Origin: Lachnospiraceae bacterium
GTDB taxonomy: Bacteria > Bacillota > Clostridia > Lachnospirales > Lachnospiraceae
Length of the DNA stretch: 62,057 nt
Direction: 5' to 3'
NCBI GenBank assembly: GCA_900757145.1
Contig: CAAEMT010000064.1
Span: forward strand, 1-62,057
Shown: piece by piece, positions 6,612 to 15,402 of the stretch
How the letters are laid out: the number at the start of each line of letters is the position of its first letter
Numbering within the stretch: the first letter of the stretch is position 1
The notes under the pieces: model-generated
Told to the model about the DNA's origin: nothing
Databases searched by the model: none
What the model saw: only the letters and a program-made list of their open reading frames with translations
Made by a program: the position numbers and the translations under genes

Positions 6612-8720
6612 TTACTCTTCAGTATCGTTTTTTGTCTCTGTCTGCATATCCGGTGTGCCTGATTCGCTTTCGTCCGGCTTAGATCCATCTGATTCTACCG
6701 CCCCCGGAAGCTCTATCACCGTACCCGGCTCAACCATTTTTGCATTATCATCGGAGGCCTTCATCTGCACACGATCCGAAATACGCGATGCGGATGTTTT
6801 TCCCTCTGGCTCATGAATTCCCTCGACCTCATGGAATATCTCCATGAACTCTTTTCCGGTGATCGTTTCTTTCTCGATCAGGAACTCTGCAATCTTATCG
6901 AGTGTCGTGCGATGTTCGGTAAGCAACCTCTTGGCTTCCTCATAGGAATCCTTAAGCACCTGCATAACCTCCTGATCCACGTCAGCAGCCGTCACATCAC
7001 TGCAGTTCATGACAGGACGGTTGTCAAGATACTGGTTCGCCTGCACCTCAAGTCCCATCAGACCAAAGCGTTTTGACATACCGTACTGCGTCACCATCGC
7101 GCGCGCTACCCGCGTCGCCTTTTCAATATCATTTGCAGCGCCAGTCGTAACGGTATCAAAGACGATCTCCTCTGCCGCACGGCCTGCCACAAACTCTACA
7201 AGCATTGCTCTTATCTCTTTTTCTGTATTGAGGTATTTTTCCTCCTCCGGCACATTCATAACGTAACCGAGCGCCCCCATCGTACGCGGTACGATCGTAA
7301 TCTTCTGCACCGGCTCAGAATCTTTTTGAAGCGCGCTCACAAGCGCATGTCCTACCTCATGGTACGATACAATGCGGCGCTCTTCCTTGCTGAGGATGCG
7401 GTCTTTCTTTTCCTTACCTACAAGGACAACCTCTACTGCCTCAAACAGGTCTTTCTGAGAAACGGCTTTGCGCCCTTTCTTAACCGCAAGGATCGCGGCC
7501 TCATTGATCATATTCGCAAGATCGGAGCCGACAGCACCTGATGTCGCAAGCGCGATCGCTTCAAGATCAACTGTTTCATCCATATGAACATCTTTGGAGT
7601 GGACTTTCAGAACATCGATACGCCCCTTCAAATCCGGCTTATCTACAATAACGCGTCTGTCAAAACGTCCCGGACGAAGAAGCGCCTGATCGAGAACCTC
7701 CGGACGGTTCGTTGCTGCCAGTACGAGGAGTCCCTTCGATGTATCAAATCCGTCCATCTCAGCCAAAAGCTGGTTCAGCGTCTGCTCACGCTCATCGTTT
7801 CCGCCGCCGTACCGGCTGTCACGGCTCTTGCCGATCGCATCGATCTCATCAATAAAGATAATACAAGGTGCATTCTTCTTAGCCTCTTCAAACAGATCAC
7901 GCACACGTGATGCACCGACACCGACAAACATCTCCACAAAGTCAGAACCCGACAGGGAGAAAAACGGACACTTCGCCTCTCCTGCCACTGCCTTTGCAAG
8001 CAGTGTCTTACCTGTTCCGGGAGGTCCTACGAGCAGAGCGCCTTTCGGCAGCTTCGCACCAATTGTTGTATATTTTCCCGGATTCTCAAGGAAATCAACG
8101 ACCTCCTGCAGCGATTCCTTCGCTTCATCCTGACCCGCTACATCCTTAAAGGTAACCCCTGTTTCTTTCTGCACATAGACCTTGGCTTTGCTCTTTCCGA
8201 CACCCATGATGCCGCCTCCGCCGCCTCCGCCCATCTTGCGCATCGCAAAGCCGAAGATCAGCCACACAAACAGCACAGGAACGACAAAGGTAAAAATCAT
8301 ATTCAGAATCAAAGAAGACGTTGTATCAGGAATCGCAGCCTTATACTTCACATTGGCGGCATCCAGTCGCTTGATCAGGTCTGGATCGTCCGGATTGCCT
8401 GTATAATACGTAAGCTTACCTTTCCCATAAAATTTATCCACTGTCTCTCCCATCGCATTCTGCGTGATCTCAATCTCACTAGGGGAGATCACAACACTCT
8501 CGACAAGACCACTGTCCAGACGTTCCAGAAACTCGTCATACGTAATTTCAACGGATGATGTGGATTCTCTTAGATTGTTCAGCATCGCTACAGCGAGCAA
8601 AGTAAATAGGGTGATAAGAAGAAGCGCTGTAAAATTGGAACGTTTCTTCCCCGGCCCTGCCGGGCCGCCCGGACCGCCGTTTCCTGACGGACGATTCGTA
8701 TTTTGCTGGTTATTTTCCAT
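6612..8720 (-). CDS. ftsH: ATP-dependent zinc metalloprotease FtsH
   Basis: FtsH is a membrane-anchored AAA+ protease that degrades misfolded membrane proteins and short-lived regulators. The 702-aa protein has a Gly/Pro-rich N-terminus and a first membrane segment (about 29-47). An extracytoplasmic domain and a second membrane segment (about 140-160) follow, then a glycine-rich MGGGGGGGIMG linker. The AAA module has Walker A GPPGTGKT, Walker B IIFIDEID and the second region of homology NRPEVLDQALLRPGRFDR. The protease domain has the zinc motif HEVGH. The acidic C-terminal tail of about 60 residues is longer than in many homologues. TTTAGGAGG precedes the ATG. Confidence 0.97.
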   Translation of the reverse strand: MENNQQNTNRPSGNGGPGGPAGPGKKRSNFTALLLITLFTLLAVAMLNNLRESTSSVEITYDEFLERLDSGLVESVVISPSEIEITQNAMGETVDKFYGKGKLTYYTGNPDDPDLIKRLDAANVKYKAAIPDTTSSLILNMIFTFVVPVLFVWLIFGFAMRKMGGGGGGGIMGVGKSKAKVYVQKETGVTFKDVAGQDEAKESLQEVVDFLENPGKYTTIGAKLPKGALLVGPPGTGKTLLAKAVAGEAKCPFFSLSGSDFVEMFVGVGASRVRDLFEEAKKNAPCIIFIDEIDAIGKSRDSRYGGGNDEREQTLNQLLAEMDGFDTSKGLLVLAATNRPEVLDQALLRPGRFDRRVIVDKPDLKGRIDVLKVHSKDVHMDETVDLEAIALATSGAVGSDLANMINEAAILAVKKGRKAVSQKDLFEAVEVVLVGKEKKDRILSKEERRIVSYHEVGHALVSALQKDSEPVQKITIVPRTMGALGYVMNVPEEEKYLNTEKEIRAMLVEFVAGRAAEEIVFDTVTTGAANDIEKATRVARAMVTQYGMSKRFGLMGLEVQANQYLDNRPVMNCSDVTAADVDQEVMQVLKDSYEEAKRLLTEHRTTLDKIAEFLIEKETITGKEFMEIFHEVEGIHEPEGKTSASRISDRVQMKASDDNAKMVEPGTVIELPGAVESDGSKPDESESGTPDMQTETKNDTEE

Positions 8721-8803
8721 TTTTTCCTCCTAAACCGACTTCCGGCATTCTCTGATAACGAAACAGTATCTCTGCCGGTGTCAGCAGTCTTCCTTCAGGA
8801 AAA

Positions 8804-8826
8804 CTGCGAGTCCGCTTTGCGAACTC
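8804..8826 (-). promoter_or_regulatory. hairpin in the ftsH 5' leader
   Basis: GAGTTCGC and GCGGACTC pair across an AAA loop shortly after the predicted ftsH transcription start. There is no T-run, so it is probably an mRNA-stabilising or regulatory hairpin. Confidence 0.4.
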
Positions 8827-8837
8827 AGATAAGTTAC

Positions 8838-8866
8838 ATTATAAATATACAAATCATATAAATCAA
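8838..8866 (-). promoter_or_regulatory. sigma-A promoter of ftsH
   Basis: Minus-strand TTGATT (8861-8866), 17-bp spacer and a perfect TATAAT (8838-8843), in an AT-rich stretch about 120 nt ahead of ftsH. Confidence 0.75.
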
Positions 8867-8932
8867 TAGTCCAAATATAAATGTTTTCTAAATTTCCCGA
8901 AAAATCCGGAGTTTTTCATATAAACAGCAAAA

Positions 8933-10045
8933 TCAGAACAGCTTCCTTATATCATGCGCTTCCATTCCAAAGCTATCGCTTACATTTTTACAGGTACACA
9001 ATCCATCATACGTATTGACTGCCGAGTAAATGACCGGATTGTCCTGACACGCCTTTTCCAGTCCCTTTTCTGCAATCTGTAACCCATATTTTAAAGTTGC
9101 ATTCGTAAGTGCTATCGTAGAGGTGCGCGGTACAGCTCCCGGCATATTGCCAACACAGTAATGAATTACGCCGTCTACGGTATAGATCGGATCGTCATGG
9201 TACGTCACCTTCGTTGTTTCACAGCAGCCGCCCTGATCTACTGCAACATCGACAATCACGCTTCCCGCCTTCATTTTCTTTAAGTACTCCCGCTTCATCA
9301 GTTTCGGAGCTGCTTTTCCCGGAATCAGCACGCAGCCCACTACAAGATCAGCCTCTGCCACCGCTTTCTCTATCACTGCATCCGTACTGTATAATGTCTG
9401 GATGCGCGCCCCGAACAGATCATCCAGATAAGCAAGTCTTGCAAGGTTCATATCGATCACGGTCACATCCGCGCCCATACCGACTGCGATCTTGCACGCA
9501 TTCGTACCAACGTTTCCGCCGCCTAAGATAACTACCTTCGCTTTCGGCGTACCCGGCACGCCTGAGAGCAGCACGCCGCATCCTCCGAACGTCTTTTCAA
9601 GGTATTTCGCGCCCTCCTGAATGCTGAGCCTTCCTGCGATCTGACTCATCGGAGCAAGGAGCGGAAGGCTTCCGTCGCTCTCCATCAGTGTCTCGTATGC
9701 CACGCCTTTTTCCCCCGCTCTCATCAACGCCTCCATCTGCGGCTTATCCGCAGCCAGATGAAGATAAGTATATAAGATCAGATCCTTGTGAAAAAACCGA
9801 TATTCTTCCTCAAGCGGTTCTTTTACTTTGACCATCATCTCACACGCGTTCCATACGTCCTTTGCCTCATCGAATATCTTTGCCCCTGCCGCTTCGTACT
9901 CTTCTGTCACAAAGCCTGAACCTACACCGGCATCACGCTCCATAAATACCTCGTGTCCTGCCGCCATATAAGCACGCACATTATCAGGAGTCAGTCCCAC
10001 GCGAAACTCTTTATTCTTGATTTCTTTTACACACCCGATCCTCAT
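8933..10045 (-). CDS. ald: alanine dehydrogenase
   Basis: Ald catalyses the NAD-dependent reversible oxidative deamination of L-alanine to pyruvate and ammonia. The 370-aa protein starts MRIGCVKEIKNKEFRVGLTP and has the AlaDh/PNT N-terminal domain with the EERDAGVGSGF-like segment. Its Rossmann NAD-binding loop reads VVILGGGNVGTNACKIAVGMGADVTVID, and the C-terminal part holds NMPGAVPRTSTIALTNATL. These and the length match Ald well. GGAGG lies upstream of the ATG. A plausible promoter (TTGTTT, 16 bp, TATACT at 10126-10153) indicates separate transcription from mscS. Confidence 0.93.
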   Translation of the reverse strand: MRIGCVKEIKNKEFRVGLTPDNVRAYMAAGHEVFMERDAGVGSGFVTEEYEAAGAKIFDEAKDVWNACEMMVKVKEPLEEEYRFFHKDLILYTYLHLAADKPQMEALMRAGEKGVAYETLMESDGSLPLLAPMSQIAGRLSIQEGAKYLEKTFGGCGVLLSGVPGTPKAKVVILGGGNVGTNACKIAVGMGADVTVIDMNLARLAYLDDLFGARIQTLYSTDAVIEKAVAEADLVVGCVLIPGKAAPKLMKREYLKKMKAGSVIVDVAVDQGGCCETTKVTYHDDPIYTVDGVIHYCVGNMPGAVPRTSTIALTNATLKYGLQIAEKGLEKACQDNPVIYSAVNTYDGLCTCKNVSDSFGMEAHDIRKLF

Positions 10046-10125
10046 ACTCTGTCCTCCATTTCTGATATTTTATATTTTTTTACAACTTCTGCTTTCTATA
10101 TTCCGTCATTTGTATTACTGTTTTC

Positions 10126-10153
10126 AGTATAACGCATCTGCCGGCGGAAACAA
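10126..10153 (-). promoter_or_regulatory. probable promoter of ald
   Basis: Minus-strand TTGTTT (10148-10153), 16-bp spacer and TATACT (10126-10131) about 80 nt ahead of ald. Confidence 0.5.
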
Positions 10154-10206
10154 ATTAAAATTCCCTTAAATATATTTTCTGTTTTCCGACAGCCGTTTCC
10201 ACTCTC

Positions 10207-11031
10207 TTATTGGGTGACATGCACATCCACCTGAGGATATGGGATCGAGATCCCCTCCCGGTCAAATTCTGTCTTAATCAGCTCATTCATTCTCCATAAG
10301 ACTGGAAAATACTGCTCTGTTTTTACCCAGCAGCGCATTCCTATCACCACGCTGCTCTCGCCAAGTTCTGCAACAAATACCTGCCGCTCCTCCCCGCTCA
10401 TGATATCAGGATCATTCTCCATAAGATTGTGTATCACCCTTTTTGCCTTCTCTATACTGTCCTGATAAGATATACCGACTTTGATCTCAAGCTTCCTCTT
10501 ATCTGCAGCCGTCACGTTCACCATCACATTATTCGCCAGACTTCCGTTCGGCACGATCACCCTCCGATTGTCTACAGTCTGTAGCGTTGTATACAGGATC
10601 TCAATCTTCTGAACAGTTCCTTCTACGCCCTGTGTGATAATATAATCTCCGACATGAAACGGCTGAAACAAAAGAAGCAGAAAACCTCCCGCAAAATTAG
10701 ACAGACCGCCCTGCAGCGCAAGACCGACTGCCACTCCGCCTGAAGCAACGATGGCCGCCACAGATGATTCTTTCAGGCCAAACTGCGTTCCGATACCGAG
10801 AATCAGGATCAGATACAGCACGATCTTCGTCATTGACGCAGCAAATGTAACCGCACCTGCCTGCACCCTGGCACGCTCCAACAGCTTTCGCACCATCCTT
10901 ACCGCAGCAGCAATCAGCTTCTTTCCAATGATATATACAGCAATACAGATCACTACCTTAAGCAGAAATGACGCTGCCTGAGGAAGCTGCTCCTGCACCT
11001 TTTCTCCCAGCTGTGAAATTATTTTTTCCAT
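10207..11031 (-). CDS. small-conductance mechanosensitive channel, MscS family
   Basis: A 274-aa membrane channel that opens on membrane tension during hypo-osmotic shock. Three hydrophobic segments lie in the first half. The pore helix is recognisable as VAAIVASGGVAVGLALQGGLSNFAGGFLLL, the glycine/alanine-rich TM3 of MscS, followed by the beta domain FHVGDYIITQGVEGTVQKIEIL and VIVPNGSLANN. The length is near E. coli MscS. The best Shine-Dalgarno (AGGAG) is rather far, about 15 nt, from the ATG. No partner genes are evident. Confidence 0.9.
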   Translation of the reverse strand: MEKIISQLGEKVQEQLPQAASFLLKVVICIAVYIIGKKLIAAAVRMVRKLLERARVQAGAVTFAASMTKIVLYLILILGIGTQFGLKESSVAAIVASGGVAVGLALQGGLSNFAGGFLLLLFQPFHVGDYIITQGVEGTVQKIEILYTTLQTVDNRRVIVPNGSLANNVMVNVTAADKRKLEIKVGISYQDSIEKAKRVIHNLMENDPDIMSGEERQVFVAELGESSVVIGMRCWVKTEQYFPVLWRMNELIKTEFDREGISIPYPQVDVHVTQ

Positions 11032-11189
11032 TTTTTATTCAACTTTCTCCTTTCCTTGTGCGACATCAGACATACATCTCCCGATGTATGTAAACATCAT
11101 ATCACGTTTCTGTAGTGCGTGCCACTGCCGGAACATATTATTGCGCAGCAATTACATACCTCTTGCATCTGTGCGCATCTTTATTTTTG

Positions 11190-11241
11190 TGTCACAGAAA
11201 AGACTTTTATGTATCAGCGCAACAAGGCCTTTCCTGTGACA
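11190..11241 (-). repeat. 52-nt hairpin repeat, copy 1
   Basis: On the minus strand TGTCACAGGAAAG and CTTTTCTGTGACA form a 13-bp stem around a 26-nt loop containing the complement of ATCAGC. A second copy lies at 18795-18845. Where the stems differ, the changes keep pairing. This copy sits just downstream of the terminator of the HAD gene, in a 329-nt intergenic region (11032-11360) with no coding sequence visible. Confidence 0.6.
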
Positions 11242-11242
11242 T

Positions 11243-11298
11243 AAAAAACTGCCGCAAAATACTCCGGCTAATATGCCGGAAGCAATATTTTGCAGCAG
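11243..11298 (-). terminator. intrinsic terminator after the HAD gene
   Basis: On the minus strand CTGCTGCAAAATA pairs with TATTTTGCGGCAG, with an inner TTCCGGC/GCCGGAG stem, followed by a T-run. It ends the ula-associated transcript. Confidence 0.8.
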
Positions 11299-11360
11299 CT
11301 GTGTCTTTCTATAGTTCAAATCTTTTTCTGTTTGTAAATATCCGGTCTGCACAAATGCAT

Positions 11361-12080
11361 TTAAAGTATCTCCAGACCTTCTCCAAAGACGATTTTGTCA
11401 CCTTGCAGACAATCATCAAAGGAAGAGATACGCGCAATATCCGCCTCACTCTGTACCGCCTTGTGCGGCGGTGTGTACCAGACTCCATGCAGACCGCACG
11501 CCGATGCGCCAAGCGCGTCTTTTTTGAGGCTGTCTCCGATAAATACGCACTCAGAGGCTTTGCAGCCCATCTTCTCTACACAGGTCGCAAAGAACCTCGG
11601 ATCCGGCTTTTCCACTACGGTTTCTTCACTCACTGTAATCTGGCTGATCTGATCCAGTATGCCAAGCCGTTCCAGCTTGCGGTACTGCGTATATGCTGTC
11701 ATATCGGAACCGACGCCGACCGGCACTCGTTTGTTATGGAGGGCAGATAAGAGCGCCTTAAGCCCCGGTTCCGGTGACATAACAGCGATTAGACTGTCCC
11801 AGTATGCATGATACATGCGTATCGCGTGGGACGGAGCAGATATTCCCAATAATTCCAGAATGCACTGAAAGCGAAGCAGTCTGTTGTGGTTTGCGGCACA
11901 ATCCATTCCCGTACGCTCTTTGATCATCTCCTGCGCACGGCGGAATGCCTGAAGAAATCCCTCTTCAGAAATGGATAACGCAGAGGTACTGTAATCAATC
12001 AGCGCCCGCATTCCTGTCTGGTGTGCCTTGTCATAATCATACATTGTATTATCAATGTCAAAAATAACTGCTTTAATCAT
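11361..12080 (-). CDS. HAD-family hydrolase (subclass IA)
   Basis: A 239-aa haloacid-dehalogenase-type phosphatase. It has motif I DIDNTMYDYD (nucleophile Asp and Asp+2), a helical cap, motif II VGVGSDMTAY with the serine/threonine position, a motif III lysine in VEKPDPRFF, and motif IV EC-VFIGDSLKKDALGASACG. The arrangement resembles YjjG-type nucleotidases or sugar-phosphate phosphatases; the substrate cannot be read from sequence. It starts 42 nt downstream of the beta-propeller gene and is the last gene of the ula cluster, so a sugar phosphate substrate is an inference from context. Confidence 0.82.
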   Translation of the reverse strand: MIKAVIFDIDNTMYDYDKAHQTGMRALIDYSTSALSISEEGFLQAFRRAQEMIKERTGMDCAANHNRLLRFQCILELLGISAPSHAIRMYHAYWDSLIAVMSPEPGLKALLSALHNKRVPVGVGSDMTAYTQYRKLERLGILDQISQITVSEETVVEKPDPRFFATCVEKMGCKASECVFIGDSLKKDALGASACGLHGVWYTPPHKAVQSEADIARISSFDDCLQGDKIVFGEGLEIL

Positions 12081-12122
12081 AAAATCTCCTACAATTTGAT
12101 GCTATGCATAGACGCGTTTTTT

Positions 12123-13178
12123 TCAGTCTTCGCGTGTCAAAGTGTACATTGCAACTTCATCAATCTCACGATTTGTTGAGATGATAATGTCTTTTCCATT
12201 GTGCTCATAATGGTATACGTTTGCCGGACCACAGTCAGTATCAAGCACCTGTACTTTGTAGTTTTTCGTCTCTTCATCGTATGTAAAGGCAAGCAGCTCA
12301 CGCGCACCCTTGCGATGTCCTACTACGAACGCAGGCTTTCCGCACAGCATTCCGCCGTAGATCGCATGTGTAAACTCTGCCTTATTCTCATATTCATATA
12401 CTTTTTCAAATTTACCGTCTTTTTTCTTGTAGATACTAATTTCATCTCCATGGAACGGCGAAAGTACGCCCAGCTCTTTTTCACCATCACCGTCAAGATC
12501 GATCAACACTGCATCGCTTGCCGGCTCAGACAGAAGCTCTTTGATTTCCCACTCACCATCAGCAGATGCCGGCGGTATAAACTGGAAAACTCCATTGTCT
12601 GCGGAAATAATACACGTTGTCACACCATTGTCTTCTACTCTATAGTAGCCGTGATTTTTGAGCATATTATCCTTGATCAGATGAAGCTCAAGCTGATGTT
12701 CTGCATCAAATCCACTCAGATCATCAGGGAGCTGCGCTGCAAAAACCTTGCCCGGAAATCTCCAGTCATCCTTGTACTCATAGTCTGATTTCAGCGCGCA
12801 TGCGATCAGATATTTTACGCCGTTTCTCTCCACAATGTCGAAACGATGTACAAACGGAAGTTCTACGAGCGTCCTGATCTCCCAATCTCCCTTTGCTTTC
12901 GGAGTCGCAATGACAATCTTTGCCTCCTTGGAATCATTCGGCGAATAAAATTTGTGTGTTGCAAGGAACTGCCCGTCTGTCCCCGGCACCTGCACCATCG
13001 TCATAACTCCGCCCGGCTGTTCCCATACAACATCTTCCTGATTTCCATCGAGATCAAAAAGCAGGCACTTATCTACTTTCTCCGCTGCTACAAGAAAATG
13101 CTTTTTCCCCTGATATGTAAGCGGTGCGATGGAATAACACTTTGTCAAATTTGAAATTACTTTCTTTTCTACTTTCAT
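12123..13178 (-). CDS. cytoplasmic VCBS/FG-GAP-like beta-propeller protein of unknown function
   Basis: A 351-aa protein I cannot assign to an enzyme. It has repeated beta-blade sequence with calcium-loop-like motifs FDLDGNQED and LIDLDGDGEKELG, the pattern of VCBS/FG-GAP propellers. There is no signal peptide or membrane segment, so it should be cytoplasmic, which is unusual for such domains. Several histidines lie in conserved-looking loops (VHRFDIV, NHGYYRV, FTHAIYGG, YHYEHNG). By analogy with propeller lyases and aldos-2-ulose dehydratase, these could bind a metal. It lies between ulaE and the HAD gene with its own AGGAGG, in an operon that lacks ulaD and ulaF, so a role in sugar-phosphate conversion is possible but unproven. 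Confidence 0.6.
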   Translation of the reverse strand: MKVEKKVISNLTKCYSIAPLTYQGKKHFLVAAEKVDKCLLFDLDGNQEDVVWEQPGGVMTMVQVPGTDGQFLATHKFYSPNDSKEAKIVIATPKAKGDWEIRTLVELPFVHRFDIVERNGVKYLIACALKSDYEYKDDWRFPGKVFAAQLPDDLSGFDAEHQLELHLIKDNMLKNHGYYRVEDNGVTTCIISADNGVFQFIPPASADGEWEIKELLSEPASDAVLIDLDGDGEKELGVLSPFHGDEISIYKKKDGKFEKVYEYENKAEFTHAIYGGMLCGKPAFVVGHRKGARELLAFTYDEETKNYKVQVLDTDCGPANVYHYEHNGKDIIISTNREIDEVAMYTLTRED

Positions 13179-13263
13179 TACGAACGCCTCCTGTTATGCG
13201 CATTTATCATGCCTTTGCTATTATTTTATAGAATCTGACTGTATTTTGATCTTTTCGTCCGGA

Positions 13264-14109
13264 TTATGCTTCCTGCTCATTCAGTATCGCAGTCATCTTC
13301 CTATTGGCGAATACAAGATCTTCTCTCCATAATTCATTTCCCGTGTACCAGAATTCTGTCACGAATCTGCGCACACCAAGCTCCCATGCCTTCTCAATAC
13401 CTTCTTCAAAATTGACATGGCCTGTTCCAAACGGAATCTCGCGGAATTTGCCCGGAACTGTTTCTTTTAAATGCATTGCGCACAGATGACCTCTGCCCGT
13501 CTCCAGATCATCAGTGACCTTCGTACCATATGTCACGGCAGCGTTTGTAATGTTCCCGAGATCCGGATATACATTAAGATAACAGGAGTCCACGATATTC
13601 ACATACTTCATGGATTTTTCCACTGTATTCATAAACTCTGTCTCCATTGTCTCAAATCCGAGCACAATACCTGAAGCGGCAGCCATTTTTACAGCTTTTT
13701 TAAGATTTTCTTCGAAGCGCGCCACTGTATCTGCATCTGACTCTTCGTAATACACATCATATCCTGCAAGCTGGATGATCCGGATTCCGAGATCCTCCGC
13801 AAGGCGGATTGCTTTCTCCATGATCTCCATACCTCTTTGGCAGGTTGCAGGATCACTGCTTCCAAGCGGATATTTTCGGTGGCCGCTCAAGCACATTGTA
13901 CGAATCGGAAGTCCGACCTCATACATCGTGTGTACAAGCTGCTCACGTTCTTCCTGTGTCATATCGAGACGAGCCAGCTTAGCTTCTGTCTCATCAATAC
14001 TGATCTCCACAAAATCAAATCCCGCCTTTTTCGCTTCTGTCAGCTTTTCCTTCCAGCTAAGCTCTGACGGCATTGATTTTTCATACAGTCCCAATGTATA
14101 CTTTTTCAT
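13264..14109 (-). CDS. ulaE: L-ribulose-5-phosphate 3-epimerase (UlaE/SgbU type)
   Basis: UlaE interconverts L-xylulose 5-phosphate and L-ribulose 5-phosphate in the ascorbate/gulonate pathway. The 281-aa TIM-barrel protein starts MKKYTLGLYEKSMPSELSW and has the xylose-isomerase-like signatures KKAGFDFVEISIDE, MCLSGHRKYPLGS, IQLAGYDVYYE, GFETMETEFMNT and HLKETVPGKFREIPFGTGHVNF. These supply the metal-binding Glu, Asp, His and Glu positions. The start at 14109 follows GGAGG by 7 nt. It lies in the ula cluster after the DeoR regulator. Confidence 0.88.
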   Translation of the reverse strand: MKKYTLGLYEKSMPSELSWKEKLTEAKKAGFDFVEISIDETEAKLARLDMTQEEREQLVHTMYEVGLPIRTMCLSGHRKYPLGSSDPATCQRGMEIMEKAIRLAEDLGIRIIQLAGYDVYYEESDADTVARFEENLKKAVKMAAASGIVLGFETMETEFMNTVEKSMKYVNIVDSCYLNVYPDLGNITNAAVTYGTKVTDDLETGRGHLCAMHLKETVPGKFREIPFGTGHVNFEEGIEKAWELGVRRFVTEFWYTGNELWREDLVFANRKMTAILNEQEA

Positions 14110-14178
14110 ATCCCAGCCTCCATATTTTCTCGTGTCCATACACGTAATAGTCCCATTCAAATCATCACAATCAAAAAT

Positions 14179-14949
14179 TTAATATTCTGCTTTTTTCACC
14201 TGATAAACATCGACGCCCTGCGCTTTCATCAGCTCAAGTTCTTCTGCCGGCGCATTTTCATCCGTAATCAAATGCTTTACTTTATCAATTGCGCAGCTTG
14301 TAAAACTGCTGCTTAGACCGATCTTTGTATGATCAGCCAGCACGTATACCTCCTGCGTTGCATGTTCGATCATCAACTGATTGACATTCACTTCGTTCGC
14401 TATCTCCGTGGTCACACCTGCTTGAGCAGATATACCGGAACATCCGATAAATGCTTTCTTAGCAAATATATCCTGAAGATTTCTAATTGCAAAGTCTCCG
14501 ACCATCGCCTCTTTCGGATAACGCAGTTCCCCTCCTGTCAAAATAATACTCACATTTCCGTCATGATCACGGCTGATCGCCTTTCCATTGTTTGTAATCA
14601 CAGTCACATTCTTTTTTGTAATATACGAAATGATATCCAGCGCATTCCTGCTTGTATTGATAAAAATCGTATCCCCATCTTCTACAAAAGATGCAGCATG
14701 TCTGGCGATCATCTCGCGGCAGATTTCCACTTCATCAACCGCTTTTGATATTTCTTCTGTTGCACGCGCCCCACCGTAAAACCGCGTGAGCAATCCATTA
14801 TCCTCCAGATACTGCAGATCACGTCTGATCGTAATGACCGATACGTTCAGGCGCTGCGCCAGATCATCCACACGCACAAGCGGGTTGCCGCGCAGAATCT
14901 CAATAATCTGATTTCTCCGTGCATCTACATACGCCCGTTCTCTCTTCAT
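14179..14949 (-). CDS. DeoR-family transcriptional regulator (probable ula repressor)
   Basis: A 256-aa DeoR-type repressor. The N-terminal winged helix-turn-helix reads RRNQIIEILRGNPLVRVDDLAQRLNVS with VITIRRDLQYLEDNGLLTRFYGGA, the classic family signature. The C-terminal DeoRC domain contains INTSRNALDIISYI, NNGKAIS and LTGGELR, expected to bind a sugar phosphate effector. It is in the middle of the ula operon after a terminator-like hairpin. ATGATT-type boxes around the ulaG promoter are its likely targets, analogous to UlaR of E. coli. That link is inferred. Confidence 0.87.
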   Translation of the reverse strand: MKRERAYVDARRNQIIEILRGNPLVRVDDLAQRLNVSVITIRRDLQYLEDNGLLTRFYGGARATEEISKAVDEVEICREMIARHAASFVEDGDTIFINTSRNALDIISYITKKNVTVITNNGKAISRDHDGNVSIILTGGELRYPKEAMVGDFAIRNLQDIFAKKAFIGCSGISAQAGVTTEIANEVNVNQLMIEHATQEVYVLADHTKIGLSSSFTSCAIDKVKHLITDENAPAEELELMKAQGVDVYQVKKAEY

Positions 14950-14976
14950 ACTTTTCCCCTACTTAATTTTATATAA

Positions 14977-15018
14977 GGGCTGTCGCAAAGTAGTTCTCCT
15001 GCAACAGCCCCATATTTT
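14977..15018 (-). terminator. intrinsic terminator or attenuator between ulaB and the DeoR gene
   Basis: GGGCTGTTGCA and TGCGACAGCCC pair across an intervening loop, overlapping the end of ulaB. The T-rich stretch lies at the 5' base rather than after the stem on the minus strand, so termination may be partial. This would let the transporter genes be made in excess over the regulator. Confidence 0.5.
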
Positions 15019-15323
15019 TATTCGATAACGCCTGCTTCTTTGAGCTTCTCCTCGATCTCCTTATCAGACATTACGTTCTTAAGCGGAATCACCTTAACGC
15101 CCTTTGCCTGCGCATCTGTAAACATATTTGCAAAATTCTGTGCGCACAGCAGAACATCATACTGTGCCGCAGCGCTCTTGCCCTCAGAAAGTGGGCAGTG
15201 ATGTGTCTTGCACTTCATATTATTTCTCTTGAGAACCTTCTCAAGTGCGAGCTGTGCCATCAGGCTGGAACCCGAACCGTTTGCGCAGCATACAAGGAAT
15301 TTCAGATTGTCATTATTTGCCAT
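15018..15323 (-). CDS. ulaB: PTS ascorbate-family transporter subunit IIB
   Basis: A 101-aa IIB phosphotransfer protein. It begins MANNDNLKFLVCCANGSGSS; the cysteine in the CCANGSGSS loop is the phosphorylated residue, as in the lactose/ascorbate IIB fold. The remainder alternates strand and helix as expected (DVLLCAQNFANMF, VKVIPLKNVMS). It passes phosphate from IIA to the sugar during import by IIC. A strong AAGGAGG precedes the ATG. Neighbours ulaA and ulaC complete the permease. Confidence 0.88.
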   Translation of the reverse strand: MANNDNLKFLVCCANGSGSSLMAQLALEKVLKRNNMKCKTHHCPLSEGKSAAAQYDVLLCAQNFANMFTDAQAKGVKVIPLKNVMSDKEIEEKLKEAGVIE

Positions 15324-15402
15324 TACAGCATCCTCCTTTTATTATCTGATAACAACTATTATAAACGATACACAAACATTTAATCAAGCGGATCATAGAC
15401 TA